This document shows positions 1-10,749 of a DNA stretch of 57,741 bases, piece after piece. The translations under genes were made by a program, and so were the position numbers. A model generated the notes under the pieces. That model was not told the origin of the DNA. It searched no databases and saw nothing but the letters and a program-made list of their open reading frames with translations. The DNA is from Thraustochytrium sp. TN22 (lineage: Eukaryota; Sar; Bigyra; Thraustochytrida; Thraustochytriidae): the NCBI GenBank assembly GCA_013306675.1, contig JABLUY010000232.1, positions 1 through 57,741 of the forward strand. Reading direction: 5' to 3'. Positions within the stretch are counted from its first letter, which is position 1; each line of letters starts with the position of its first letter.

Positions 1-65
1 CACGGTCCGTTTTGCTGGTTTTCACCCACACAACCGGGCCCCCTGGTAACACAAAAACGCCGTGG

Positions 66-85
66 CCCCCCCCCCCCCCCCCCCC
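66..85. repeat. poly-C tract
   Basis: An uninterrupted run of 20 C lies downstream of the first gene. The rest of bases 1-199 holds only a 23-bp sequence beginning GTCCACCGCGATGTGG, present twice in tandem at about 137-182. No gene is visible in this edge region. Confidence 0.9.
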
Positions 86-199
86 GGCTTCACCGCCTCG
101 CTAGCTAGGCCTCGCTGGGCCAAACTGCGCCGGGTCCACCGCGATGTGGCCGAGCAGGTCCACCGCGATGTGGCCGAGCACATGAGGAACGTCGCTGCC

Positions 200-1552
200 C
201 TAGTCGCTGTCCCCCCAGCCCAAATAGGTCTGCAAAATGTCGCGCGCCACATCAAGCGGGAGCGCCGTCGAGGACTGGCCGCGCCGCAGCACGCACGAGG
301 CGAGTTGAGTCACTAGGATGTCCTCCGACGTACAGGTGAGCAACGGCGCCAAAAGGACCTCCTGCTCACGCTCCGACAAGAACACGTTGTTACCCTTCGT
401 GGCTTCGTTGAAGGCAAGCCGGACCGAGCCTTCACCGTCGTACTGGACGTCTGGCGTGCCAATCGAGAAGATGGCGCCGCCGTACGACTCACCAGCGTGG
501 CCCTTGGGCCAGCCCCAGCAATGTGTGCCGCCACGGCCTGCGATGCTGCGGTTGCGAGTCATCGTACACTCGCGAAGGACAAGGCTGCGGCCGTTCAGTA
601 CGCAGACCGCGCCACCAAAGGCACCGCCGCCGCCACCGCCAGACCCGGAGCTGGACCCGGGCCACCCGCCTCGGCCTCCTCCGAAGCCCCCGTTCCCAGG
701 CCTCGAAGACGCTCTGCCGCCCACAGTTTTTGCGCCAGAGCCGCCGCCGCCGCCGCCCCAGGCGCCGTCACCGCCATTGAACCCGGTCGGCCCGCTGCTA
801 GCGCCCCCACCGCCGCCAGCCGCGCCGCTGCACTCGTCGCCGGGCTGCACCTTGCCAGCAGCTTCGCCCTCCAGGCCATCCTCAGGCGTGGAGCCCTTGC
901 CGCCTCGGCCGCCGCGAGGGCCGCCACCGTTGCCGCCCCACCCCGTGAAGCGGCCATTGTTGCGGAAGGCCTTGCCGCCGTTGCCGCCGCGCGCCTCGTT
1001 CTCCTGCAGCACGCAGCGCTCCAGGTGCACGGAGCCGCCGAAGCAAAAGATGGCGCCGCCGCAGGCGCCCTGGCCGCCGCCGCCGCCGCCGCTGCCAAAG
1101 TCGCTACCGTCACCGCCGGCTTCGCCCTCGGCCACGCAATGGCGCACCACGCAGTTCTCCATGCGCAGCGCGCCGCCCTGCAGCACGGTCACGGCTCCAC
1201 CGAAGCGACCTCGCACCCTGCCGCGCTCGAGCGAGACGTCGCGCAGCTCCAGCGTCCCGTGTACACGAAAGAAGCCGCAGTTGCCGGGCCGCCACGAGTC
1301 TCCGCTGTTGGGCCTGGCGCCTTGGAGTTTCGCGCCGTGGCCGTCCACCACCACGGTCTTGCCCGCGGGCACCTCCATGAGCCACGGCGATGCGGTCGTC
1401 GCGCGCTCCGAGTCCGCGTCCACGCTGTACAGCGCATCATCTCTAAGCTGCACCTCCGCCCGAGTCGCGGCGTCATTCTGCGCGAAGTTCTCCAGCGCCG
1501 TGGCCAGCTCCTCCAAGGTTGCCGGCCGCGCAATCTGCATCGTCTCGCCCAT
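200..1552 (-). CDS. Glycine-rich parallel beta-helix (pectate-lyase-fold-like) protein
   Basis: The protein has 450 residues from the ATG at 1552 (MGETMQIA). The frame stays open further upstream, but that part is arginine/alanine-rich promoter-like sequence. The body alternates short beta-strand segments with long Gly/Ser loops. Units such as GGAIFCFGGSVHLERC and GGALRMENCVVRHC are typical of right-handed parallel beta-helix repeats, as in polymorphic-membrane or pectate-lyase-fold proteins. A wide glycine-rich insert fills roughly residues 200-320. There is no clear signal peptide or membrane segment and no catalytic motif, so function is unknown. It may be a structural, adhesive or carbohydrate-associated protein. 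The antisense strand is also open and reads as a proline-rich protein, an effect of GC-rich codons. Confidence 0.7.
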   Translation of the reverse strand: MGETMQIARPATLEELATALENFAQNDAATRAEVQLRDDALYSVDADSERATTASPWLMEVPAGKTVVVDGHGAKLQGARPNSGDSWRPGNCGFFRVHGTLELRDVSLERGRVRGRFGGAVTVLQGGALRMENCVVRHCVAEGEAGGDGSDFGSGGGGGGQGACGGAIFCFGGSVHLERCVLQENEARGGNGGKAFRNNGRFTGWGGNGGGPRGGRGGKGSTPEDGLEGEAAGKVQPGDECSGAAGGGGGASSGPTGFNGGDGAWGGGGGGSGAKTVGGRASSRPGNGGFGGGRGGWPGSSSGSGGGGGGAFGGAVCVLNGRSLVLRECTMTRNRSIAGRGGTHCWGWPKGHAGESYGGAIFSIGTPDVQYDGEGSVRLAFNEATKGNNVFLSEREQEVLLAPLLTCTSEDILVTQLASCVLRRGQSSTALPLDVARDILQTYLGWGDSD

Positions 1553-2120
1553 GGCGCGCGGCCAGGCAGCGCCGGCCTCACAAGCAAGAGCTCCGGGCCG
1601 CGCCGCGCCGCTGCGCCTCGCCTCGCGAGGCTGCCCTCCGTGCCTCGAGCCGCCGCCCTGGCGCACGGTCGAGGACTCCCTGGCGAGCGTTGAGATTATG
1701 GTCCAAGTTCTCCTCTCCCTTCTCTCTCCAAGTGGCCGCCGCGGGCATGACGTTCAAGTTCGGAGTCCGGGGGGGGGGAGGAACCCAGGGGAACGTGAGG
1801 CCTGACTCGACTCATGAAGCCTATCAGAAGAAGAAGAGCATGTCACAACTTCTCAAGTTAAGCACGCATCGGGGAAGGACCGAGACATGATGCAGCCGTA
1901 CAGCACAGCTAACTCTAATAAGCTCTCTGGCACACTTCGTGGACGAGCTCGTGGCGCGGCCGCTGCGCCAGTGGTGCTCCGCCGAGGCGGCGCAGGGGAA
2001 CGACCATGACATTCGCCGCCGTGCCGTGGAGTACCCCACCAGCCAGCAGAGAATGGCACAGCAAGGTAATGGTAATAGGAGAGAGACGTTTGCTTGCTCC
2101 TCTCGTTGGAGTGTTACTTT
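1553..2120. other. Intergenic, promoter side of the beta-helix gene
   Basis: No convincing gene. It holds TTCAAGTT followed by CGGAGTCCGG at 1753-1770, about 209 bp upstream of the beta-helix ATG and matching the recurrent upstream element seen at other genes. A short G run follows. The remainder is the downstream region of the 784-residue membrane protein. Confidence 0.6.
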
Positions 2121-4475
2121 TCAGTTGAATTTGCGGCCGGCCAGCGCAGCGGCCGGGGTCATGTACCTGGAGAGGTCGACGTCCTCATCCTCGTCTCCGT
2201 CGCGCTCGTCGTCGAAGTCGGGCTCGTTGACGTCGGGGATGTCACTGCCGTCGCTATCAGGGGCGGCGGCGTCGACCTCCCGGTCGCTGATCTGGCGAAT
2301 GAGCGAGGTGCGGCGCGAGACGGTGTTGTCGCCGCAGGAGAGGCAAGGGTTCACGTAACGCACGCCGTTGGTGGTGGTCCAAAGCAGCTTGTGGCGGCGG
2401 AAGAAGAGCTTGTTGGCGCCGATCATGCCGAGTTTGGGCGTGCGCGGGTTGACGATGATGCAATCGGAGCAGCGGTAGTAGCCATCGTCGTAGATGTGGT
2501 CACCAAACTTCCAGGCATGGTTCGAGGAGCGCCCAGTACGCACGGATTGCATGAGGGCCCAGCGGTAGAGGCGCGCTGTGGAGCGGCCGCGGCACTCGAG
2601 CGCCTCGAGATCGATGAGTCTGGCGATGATGGCGTTATAGAGGTCCACCACGTAGAGCACGGCCTGTACCGGGTCGTACAGGTGCATGCAGGCGGCCACC
2701 ATGACGCGGACGATGGGCCGTGGCACGAGTCGCGTCTGCTTGATGAGGAGCACGACAAGGAGCGCGAGGGTGACCGGGACGTCAAAGAGGATGGTGAGCA
2801 AGCCGCCGAGGAGGCCAATGACCTGCTCGATGAGGGCGAGCGGCAGCAGAGAGAAGGACGTGCTGTCGCCGTACACGAGGTACTGCTGCGCGATCTTGGC
2901 GCTGGCGGGCGTGGCGAGCCAGTAACAGACCATGGAGGGCGGCGACCCGGGCGCGCCGAGGTCGATGGTCTCGCCCAGGAAGCGGTTCTGCACGCCGCGT
3001 TGCCAGTGGAGCAGCGGGCGGAAGACGGAACAGAATTCCTCGACCGGCCGGCAGTCCATGACGAGCTGGCGGAAGTAGCCGGACCGCTCGACGTAGATCT
3101 TGGGCATGTAGGACGCCTGCGAGGGGAAATCGGAGTGCGAGAAGTGGCCGTAGACGCCCGCGAAGGCCGTGTGCAGGAGCAGCGCGATGTTGATGATGGC
3201 TGCCGCAGCCAAGATCAGGTCGTTGTTGGTGACGTAGCAGCAGATGCACTCGATCGTGCCGCTGGAGTCCGTGGTGGACAGCGAGAAGCCGAGCGGGGCT
3301 GGGCAGGCGTTCGTGCTGGTCTGCGGGCCACTCGGGCACTCCGCCTCGGGAATGGCCCACGGCCCGTGCGGGTCGCACTGACTGCCATCCGAGGCGTCCT
3401 GGCCCAGGCGCGAGATGATGTCGGAGACCTCCGCGACAGACGCGAGCAAAGAGATGAGCACGCTCTTGATGGACAGGGTGAAGTCCGTGCGGTAGTACAT
3501 GCGCAGCGAGAGCGACTCGTTGTTGTAGAAGCGCGCGATCGCGCCCAGGATGACGCTCTGCGGCGGCAGCCACTCTTCGCTGGCGATGCCGGCGACCACG
3601 ACGCCGGCAATTAGACTGATGACACCCTGGCCGGTGACGACCGTCATCGAGGCGAAGGTAGAGATGGCGATGACGATGATTGCGATGACGGCGTCGGACC
3701 ACTTGTCCTCGTGGCGCTCTGCCAGCCATTCGTCCCAGTCTTCCTTGCTACGCTTTGGCAGGTCGCTCACCACGGCGCGCACCACGCGCCGCGGCGCCTT
3801 CTCCTCCCAGTTCATGTAAAAGTATACCTTTTGGTACGCGCTGCAGTACTCGGACGCCTTGGTGCCTTCGTGCGGCCGCGCCACACGGTGCTTGTCCACG
3901 AGCACCTGGTCCAGTTCCCACAGCAGCACGTGCCGGTCCGTGTTCCCCTTGATCTCCAGCTCAAAGTAGTAGATGGGCACGTCGTCGCCTACCGGGTCCT
4001 TGGCGAAAATGTACAGCGCGAACGGCCTGTCCGGAAGAAGATTCACCAGGCTCGTCCCCAGGAGCGACCGCCACAGGCTGAAGTTCTCCCACCAGTTCGG
4101 CTCCGACTGCCCCTGAGCCTTGCGCACCGCCGCCTGCAGCATGTTCCCCAGCGTCCCATGCATCTCTCGGCCCAGCACCCCCTCCACGCCGCCGTTGAGA
4201 ATACGCACCTTGTAGTCCGCGTACTGCGTCACGCCGAAGCGCACGCCCTGCGCCGCCATGAGCTCCTGCAGGAAGCGCTGCAGCCGCCACGGCCGCCGCT
4301 TCTTGAGCAGCTGCGCCGGGTCCTGCGTCATGTCCAGCTCCCCGGCCGCCAGCTCCTCGATCTTATCTTCATCCAGTCGCCCGAAGTTCCGCACATTCTT
4401 GCCCTCACGCAGCAGGTTCTGCTCCTGCTGCCGCGTCAGGTTGTCCACCTTGAAGTACCTCGCGCTGGCGCTCAT
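2121..4475 (-). CDS. Unknown multi-pass membrane protein with C-terminal Cys cluster
   Basis: The protein has 784 residues from the ATG at 4475. I do not recognise the family. The soluble N-terminal 255 residues are mixed charged and hydrophobic, and include a YYFELEIKG segment. Hydrophobic stretches lie near residues 262-298, 333-350, 419-440, 541-578 and 589-611, which suggests five or more membrane passes. A Cys-containing loop (about 367-413) sits between the second and third. Near the C-terminus RCSDC (668-672) and CLSCG (711-715) form a possible four-Cys zinc site. The tail is acidic (DDERDGDEDEDVD). No enzymatic motif is visible. It could be a channel, receptor or organelle membrane protein. 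Confidence 0.75.
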   Translation of the reverse strand: MSASARYFKVDNLTRQQEQNLLREGKNVRNFGRLDEDKIEELAAGELDMTQDPAQLLKKRRPWRLQRFLQELMAAQGVRFGVTQYADYKVRILNGGVEGVLGREMHGTLGNMLQAAVRKAQGQSEPNWWENFSLWRSLLGTSLVNLLPDRPFALYIFAKDPVGDDVPIYYFELEIKGNTDRHVLLWELDQVLVDKHRVARPHEGTKASEYCSAYQKVYFYMNWEEKAPRRVVRAVVSDLPKRSKEDWDEWLAERHEDKWSDAVIAIIVIAISTFASMTVVTGQGVISLIAGVVVAGIASEEWLPPQSVILGAIARFYNNESLSLRMYYRTDFTLSIKSVLISLLASVAEVSDIISRLGQDASDGSQCDPHGPWAIPEAECPSGPQTSTNACPAPLGFSLSTTDSSGTIECICCYVTNNDLILAAAAIINIALLLHTAFAGVYGHFSHSDFPSQASYMPKIYVERSGYFRQLVMDCRPVEEFCSVFRPLLHWQRGVQNRFLGETIDLGAPGSPPSMVCYWLATPASAKIAQQYLVYGDSTSFSLLPLALIEQVIGLLGGLLTILFDVPVTLALLVVLLIKQTRLVPRPIVRVMVAACMHLYDPVQAVLYVVDLYNAIIARLIDLEALECRGRSTARLYRWALMQSVRTGRSSNHAWKFGDHIYDDGYYRCSDCIIVNPRTPKLGMIGANKLFFRRHKLLWTTTNGVRYVNPCLSCGDNTVSRRTSLIRQISDREVDAAAPDSDGSDIPDVNEPDFDDERDGDEDEDVDLSRYMTPAAALAGRKFN

Positions 4476-5826
4476 GATCCCGGACGCCTTGGCCGTCGCC
4501 CCGTCGAGGCGCTGGCCGCCGGCGGCGCGGAAGCTGACCTGCCGATCGCCGCGGTGCCTCTAGAGGCTGGCGAGGCTGGCGAGGCTGGCGAGGCTGGCGA
4601 GCTTGAGCTCGCGCCTCGCTAGCGCCCACGTGCTCGGGGTTTGCTCGCTCGCTCGCTCGCTCGCTCGCTCGCCTGCCTACCTGCCTGCATGCATGTACGT
4701 GCTCTGGTGCGATGCACGTGCAGCACGTCCGGCCGCGGGAACCTGGGCACGGGGTTGCGGAGCGAGTTTCTGCTGAAGGTCCGTCGTCGTGGTCCGAGCG
4801 CAGACAAGGCGCTAGGAGCACGCGCTGCGAAAGACGCACTGCCCACCCCCTCGCGGCAGCGACTCGCAGCAAGCACCTCGGGCCGGCGCGTGGCGCGGGC
4901 GAGGGCCGGGTGGGCGAGGGTGTTGTGCAAGTCAGCGAGATTCGATGTCGTGGTTCTCGTAGCGCTCAAGCTGGCTGCTGGCTGCTCACAGTCTGACAGC
5001 GTCGTAGTCCAGCGTGGAGTGCCGCGGCGCGGCTGGCTTGGGAGGCTGCACAACTCGTGATTGTGCAGTGTTGCGCGTTCGGGTGGTACACAAAGACCAA
5101 GGACTCCACGGACAACTTGAAGGGAACGATCACTCAGGCTGAGGTGCCACGTGCGGAATGGAGCGCTTGGCAGGACCAAATTTTTTCACTCTGCCACTCC
5201 AAGCTGCAGGTGGCTGGTGTGTTTCGCGAGTCGGCACATGTCGCAGACGCGGCGCTCGGCGACGGTGTCGGGGCCGTCCAATGACCGCATCATAAGGGGC
5301 TGTCACGTTGGAAGAATGCTGGCCATGTGCCTGCGATACGTCAGCAATTCGATCGTGCATGAAGGGCAGCGCGCCGGTGAGAGCGCATTCGCGACTTCCT
5401 GAGCGTCTCCGGCACGCCATTTCTACGCGTTTGAGCTTCCAGTATGATCCGCGGTTCCCGTAGCTACACTACAGACAGCGACGCTGCACTTCCCCTTGCG
5501 TGTCCCAAGGCGAATAAACTCGACGGCACACAGGTCAGACTCCTCTGTCCGCGGGGCACTGTGCCCTAACAGTAAGAGCGCGGCGGTGAGCATGGATAGC
5601 CACCTGACTTGCTGGTTGCCAGGCTGCACGTTGACGTCTGATCATTGGCCCGGGGCATGTACTGTCGCAGTCACACATCACACGTCAAAGCTCTCGACGG
5701 CTGACTCTGCCTTGCTCGGGCATAGCTCGGTGACAGAACCATGGAGGGCGATGAAGTCGTCTGAAATGAATGCAGTCTTCGTTTCCATCTTCACGATCAT
5801 GTTCAAGTGGCTGGTACTCTAGCTAG
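4476..5826. other. Intergenic, 1.35 kb
   Basis: It holds the promoter side of the 784-residue protein gene and the 3' side of the metalloprotease gene. Visible structure is five copies of a 9-bp unit (GGCTGGCGA) at about 4565-4608 and a GCTC tetranucleotide run near 4642-4672 followed by GCCT repeats. Open frames here look like shadows and have no recognisable domain. Confidence 0.55.
4565..4608. repeat. 9-bp tandem repeat
   Basis: Five head-to-tail copies of GGCTGGCGA lie about 90 bp upstream of the ATG of the 784-residue membrane protein gene. Confidence 0.85.
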
Positions 5827-7949
5827 CTAGCCACCTACAAGGTCGTAGTTGGCGAGCAGGACGGAGCACCATACGCCGGGGTAGGCGGCGGGCCCCTGTC
5901 GCGCCAGGAGATGAGCGGCGTCGAGCGTGGGGAGATCGGGCGAAAAGTGGAAGGCGTCCCTGCGCTTGCGGCTGAGCGCGACCCTGGGGTAGATGGAGGC
6001 GTCCGGGAGGTGGTCGGGCGCGAGCGCGTCGTGGATGTTGTCGTACACCTTAGGGAGCGGGCCGGAGACGTCACTAAAGAGCACGTTGGAAGACGCGTAG
6101 CGCGCAGTGTCAATGTCAAGCGAGCGGCCGTCGAGGCGCGCGAGCGCCACGAGCTGGCCCTCGTCGATGCGCAGGCCGCCGCCAGGCAGATCGATTTCGC
6201 GGTGCATGCGCTGGTGCGAGTGCGGAAGCCAGATCGGGCCAGAGCGCCGGCGAATGGCGAAGCGCGCCTCGTCGGCGCTCCTGCCAGCAATCGCAGAGGA
6301 CGCGGCGCGCTCAAGAACGAGGACCTCGACGGCGAAGTGCATCACATACGGGTGCGCGGGCATCCAGCGCACGCGCGAGACACGCCCGGCGCGCGGCGCG
6401 GGCAGCAGGCTGAAGACCACGAGCGGCTGGTGCAGGTTGCAGGGCAGCTTGCGCACGCCCTCATGAATGGGCGAGTAGAAGCCGCGCCGGGCAATCCGAA
6501 AGGGCTCCGAAACGTGCTCGGCGGCAGAGCCAAGCTGCATGGTGGTCTCGCCCACGGTTTGCGCACCGGGCACAGGCCGCGAGGACCGCACGTCCTTGTT
6601 TCTCAACAGTGCGCGAATGCGCGCAACTTGGGCGTTGTCCAGCGAGGTGGCCAAGTCCTGGCCCGGCACGGGTGTGCTCGGGCAGGCGACGCCGCCACCG
6701 AGCGCGCCGCCCCCGGCCGCGCTGGCGCTGGCGCTGGCGCCCCCGGCCGTGAGCCCGACGTAGCGGAGCTGGTACATGAGGTTACCGGCCTCCCAAGTCG
6801 GCCACTGCTTGCACACTGACTCTGGGTGGTGCTCGCCAAAGTTGTGGCCGAGCTCATGCGCCAGCATGCGTCCCGCCGCCGCGCCGCGCATGCGCCGCGA
6901 CTCGTGCTCCAGCACCTGCACGGGCTGAGCGGCGCGCGAGCGCAGATTGCCCTGGAAGCGCCGGCACGTGGCGTTGCGCAGCAAGGCGCCCGTCTCTGGG
7001 TCGTAGATCGGCTTGCGCCTCTCCCAACATGAGCCGGTGCGTGCAAAGACGCGACTGCCGCGGCACTCGCCGTTGCGCATGTGAAAGTAGAACACCGGGA
7101 AGAGCGGCGAGGAATTGATGAGGTTCCACGGCGGCACGCGCATCGGGAACCCCACAATCCAGTCCAGCAGGTTGCGCTGGAAATTGTATCGGTCCGCGTT
7201 GCCCAGGGTGTCCTTGAGACCGCGCGGCAGCTTGGACGCCTTTTCCAGAAGCGGAACCCCGTACTCCTTCATGTACGCGGCCTTCATCCAGGCCGCGAAC
7301 TTGGCGTCCTCGCCGCGCGCCGATGTGACGCGCGACGACTCCAGCACCGTCAGCTCCGCCAGGTCCGGCCCCTCCACGTACGCCAGATAGTCGAGCGACC
7401 GCTTGCGGTCCAGCTGGTGCCAGTTTGCCAGCTCCGCGCGGCTCACGCGGACGTAGATGTTGTACTTGGCATAGATGCTTGTGGCGCGCGAGAACATGTC
7501 TTCCAGCTCCTCGAGCGTTGCGCCGTCGTCGATCAGCCCGAAGGCGTCCCGCAGTCGAATCACGGTCAGGTCGTACACGAGCCGCGGCTCCTCGCGCCAG
7601 GCGTCCAGGACGGCGCTTTCGTCGAACGGCAAATACTCGGTGCCAGGATCCTCCAGCTCCGGCCGCGCGTACGGCGCGCCTGCACGCCGAGCTGTGGCGC
7701 TCACCTCCCCGCTCAAGGCCGCAAAGTCTCGGCGCCGTGCTTCCGGATGCCAGCCTCGCGCGGGCAACGCAAAGTCCCCACTTGGTTGGCCCGCCCGGCT
7801 CGCGGCCTGCTGCTGCTGCTTCTGCAGCGAGGCTCGTTCGCCGCCCGAGCTGCGGCCGTCGCCACCGTAAGCGCTGTCGCTTGAGTTGTTCTCCTCCTCG
7901 TCAATGTCGTCGCCGTCATTCTGGCTCCGGCCGCCTTGCGACGGCGACA

Positions 7950-7999
<50 letters not shown>

Positions 8000-8151
8000 G
8001 AGGAGGAGGAGGCACCCTCCTGCCGCACGTGGTCGACCACTTGCGCGGTGTGTTGCAGGTCCTCCATCACGGACATGAAAGAGGCATAGCTGAGCAGGCC
8101 CAGCGCCACGGCAACGCCCAGCACGATGGCGAGCTTCTCCGTCAACCGCAT
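5827..8151 (-). CDS. Membrane-anchored metzincin-type zinc metalloprotease
   Basis: The protein has 774 residues from the ATG at 8151. A single N-terminal hydrophobic segment (about residues 7-26) suggests a signal anchor (type II). A polyserine run (about 47-67), encoded by a long GTC/GAC repeat at 7946-8001, and an acidic/serine-rich linker follow. The catalytic signature HELGHNFGEHH (near residue 432) fits HExxHxxGxxH, three zinc-binding His and the catalytic Glu. A downstream NLMYQ is a plausible Met-turn. This fits metzincins of the reprolysin (M12B) or gametolysin (M11) type, but I cannot fix the family. The roughly 280-residue C-terminal region is unassigned. It probably acts at the cell surface or in the secretory pathway. 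Confidence 0.8.
7946..8001. repeat. GAC trinucleotide repeat encoding polyserine
   Basis: A near-perfect GAC repeat inside the metalloprotease gene. Read on the minus strand it gives a run of TCG serine codons just after the membrane anchor. Its length is likely to vary between strains. Confidence 0.9.
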
Positions 8152-8554
8152 CTTGCGAGCGCGCGGCGCCGCCGGCCGGCGGGCCGGCCGGCAGGCCGGT
8201 CGGCCTGCGCTTGGCAGTGAGCGAGGCGCCTCGGCCGCGCTCGTGCCAGCGTCGCTGCCCGCGCTGCCGCCACCGCCGCTCTCGCGCCGTGCCGGCAGCG
8301 GGAGCCGACCGCGTTTTGCGAGTCCGCGACGGCGGCGGCGGGTCGATGAAAGCGAGGTAGATCACAGCGGGACACGCCGGCGGATGCACTGCCGCACGCG
8401 GGGCTCCACAGCTTGGCCTGCAAGGATGATCTCAAGAGAAAGTAAGTGTTCACGGTAGCAACAGATCAATTGACAGGGGACGCACAGAAATACCAAGCTG
8501 ACACGCAGGACACGCTGAACAGACCAGGCCCGATCCGGTCCCCAGGGCTTGCTT

Positions 8555-8596
<42 letters not shown>

Positions 8597-8834
8597 GCAA
8601 CAGCAGCAGCAGTAGCAGCAGCAGTAGCAGCAGCAGTAGCCCACGCTCTGCGCGCGGCGAACGGAAGAAGATGGCGCTTCGGGAAACCACGTCTCGCTTC
8701 AGGTGGACTTGATTGTCTCGTTCTTGATTCGCTTCGCTCTGTCTCGCCTTCTCTCGTCTCGTTTCGTTTCGTCTCGTCTCGTCTCGTCTCGGTCTCGTCG
8801 TCACAGGTCGCATTCATCGCCCTCACTCAGCGCC
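8152..8834. other. Intergenic with CAG and TCTCG repeats
   Basis: The promoter side of the metalloprotease gene carries CGAGTCCGC at 8319-8327, 168 bp before its ATG, a match to the recurrent upstream element. A CAG repeat (about 8556-8640, decaying into CAG/TAG) and a TCTCG pentanucleotide stretch (about 8750-8800) lie nearer the next gene. No gene is seen. Confidence 0.6.
8556..8640. repeat. CAG microsatellite, degenerate at one end
   Basis: It is about 13 perfect CAG units followed by interrupted CAG/TAG/CCG units. It lies outside any supported gene, so homopolymer proteins read from it are not believable. Confidence 0.85.
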
Positions 8835-10399
8835 TCACTCAGCACCACCGTCGTCGCCGGTCAAGTCGTCCTCGGAATCGTCGTCGTCGTCGCCACCGTC
8901 GTCGACATCGCTATCGTCAAGGCCAGGGGCCAAGTGCTCGGTAGGCGCCTCACTCTTAATCTTCCCGTTCCAGCGGATCGTGTAGGTCATGCCGTCTGAC
9001 CACGGGGCAGAAGTGAGCATGTCGGGTAAGGCGGCGCTGAGGTGGCTGCGCTTCTCGACGATGGTCTTGGTGAAGGTGGACACGGAGGTTCCGACAAAAG
9101 TTCGCGCACGCGCGCACACGAGCTGCTCGACGGTGCCGAAGATGTCGCGATAGACATCCGAGTTGGGCAACCGGTTCTTGAAGTCGATGAGCATGCGGCT
9201 GACCTTTTCGCTCTCGGCGAGGCGCGTCTCCGGGATGACCTTTGCAAAGACGCTGAAAGGCTTGAACCAGTCCGTGTACTCGAGACCCTCCGCGTTCTTG
9301 TACACGTGGCCGTCCGTGGCCAGGTATACCGGGCGCTCGGGGGAGAAGCCATGGGCGAGCGACATGTCCACAAAGCCCGAACCGTCCTTGGCGAAAAGCT
9401 GTGCCTTGCGCGAGTAGTCGCCGAGGCGCACGTGGTAGGCGTCGAAGTCATCGTTGAAGAACTCCTGCGCGATCATGCGCGAAAGGTGTTGCAGATAGGG
9501 CGCGTAGCGCACATGACCCTGGTACCAGGGCTCCATGATGCGGCGGCCACCGCTGTACCAGCGGCCCTTGGCGAAGACGACCGGCGTTGTGGCGACTTTG
9601 GCCTGGTCGCGCACCTTCTGCACAAGGGCCGGGCCAGCATCCTTCATCTTGCCTTGCCACTTGAGGTAAGTGACGATGTTGTTAGACTTTTTGCCGCCAC
9701 CTAGCACCTCCTTGTGGAAGCGTGCCAGCGTGCCATTCAACGCGATCATTTCGACGCCGAATGCCTTGCTCATGTAGGACAAATCCATGAGCTGGTCCAT
9801 GGGCACCGTGGTCTCCACCGGCTGTTTGTAGTAGCCCATTCTGTGTGCGCGAGACGCCGGTGCTCGTCAGAAACCCTGGGCCGGGCTCGTTCATGATCAA
9901 GACACGAAAGGACTTACTCGAAGTTGGAGTGCTTGCCTCCTGGGGGCACGATGAGCGCGAAGTTGTTTTCGCGGCAAAAGGAGATTGCTGCGAGCATGCA
10001 GAGAATCTGGTTGTTGAAGCCGCCGCTGGGGCTATACAGGAAGTACTGTTTGGAACCGTCCAGGTTGACGTCGTTGTATTCCGAGTCGAGTGTGCGCGGC
10101 AAGATGGCCTCCTTGCGCGAGGCGTCGAACTCGATCGGGTCGAAGAGGTCGAAGACCTCGCCGACCGACGATACCTCGTCACCGTACTCGTCCTCGGTCT
10201 CCTCAGCGTCCGGGTCGCTGCTCAGCGCGCCCTCCAGCGGGTGCGTCAGCTCGGAGATGTGGACCTTGGACACGCCATACTGGCCCAGCGCGTTGTTGAT
10301 GTTGCCGATGCCGCCGTCTATGGACCCTTCCAGCAGCGCCACGAACAGCAGCGCCAGAATAGCCGCGCCAAAGAGCGCCGTGTTCGCCGAGAGCGCCAT
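8835..10399 (-). CDS. O-fucosyltransferase-like glycosyltransferase, copy 1
   Basis: Two exons, 10399-9918 and 9840-8835, with a 77-bp intron (GTAAGT donor, CACACAG acceptor, phase 2), give 495 residues. The start MALSANT is followed at once by a hydrophobic segment, as in a type II Golgi/ER anchor. The luminal part has DGGIGNI and LGQYGVS, then YSPSGGFNNQ, the N-terminal signature of the GDP-fucose protein O-fucosyltransferase-like fold. Near the C-terminus RARTFVGTSVSTFTKTI resembles the family's conserved RxxxFxGxxxSTF region. The tail is acidic (DDGGDDDDDSEDD). The splice is supported by the neighbouring paralog, which reads through the same position (HSNFEDGYLEQ) without a break. Acceptor and sugar are unproven. 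Confidence 0.75.
9841..9917 (-). other. Intron of O-fucosyltransferase-like copy 1
   Basis: A 77-bp GT-AG intron. Joining restores HSNFE-MGYYKQ, which aligns without gap to the intronless HSNFEDGYLEQ of copy 2. Confidence 0.85.
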
Positions 10400-10749
10400 G
10401 CTCTCTGCCCTCTTCCCCGCGCCGCCGCCTCTGCGCTCGCGCGCCGCCCGGCACCTCCGTCGCCGCGGCCTGCTTCGAGCCGACGCGGCCCGGGCCCCGC
10501 CTGCCTCTCTATCACGCCGCGCGCGACCTCTCTGCGTTCTGCAGCTCGAGCGCGCAGCCGCGCCCGCGCGCGCGAGCCGACCCGACCTGGCCCAAGCCAA
10601 CCCGACCCGGCCCGAGCCGCGCCGCGCCGCTGCGCCGAGCCGCGCCGCGCCGCGCCGCGCCGCCGCCGCGCGCGCAGGACTCCTCCGGCGGCGTCTGCGA
10701 TTTGCCAGAGTGCCACGGTTGGCAGCCGCGCCTATGGTGAACCGATTCC

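Noticed and set aside
318-1805. A 495-residue proline-rich frame opposite the beta-helix gene
   Set aside because: Proline runs are the antisense of glycine runs. The minus strand shows coherent beta-helix repeats.
2094-3614. A 506-residue plus-strand frame over the membrane protein gene
   Set aside because: Val/Glu/Arg/Asp-rich antisense shadow with no domain. The minus strand has clean membrane segments.
8549-8944. Poly-Ala, poly-Ser, poly-Cys and poly-Leu frames over the CAG repeat
   Set aside because: All six frames stay open only because of the trinucleotide repeat, and no unique flanking domain exists.
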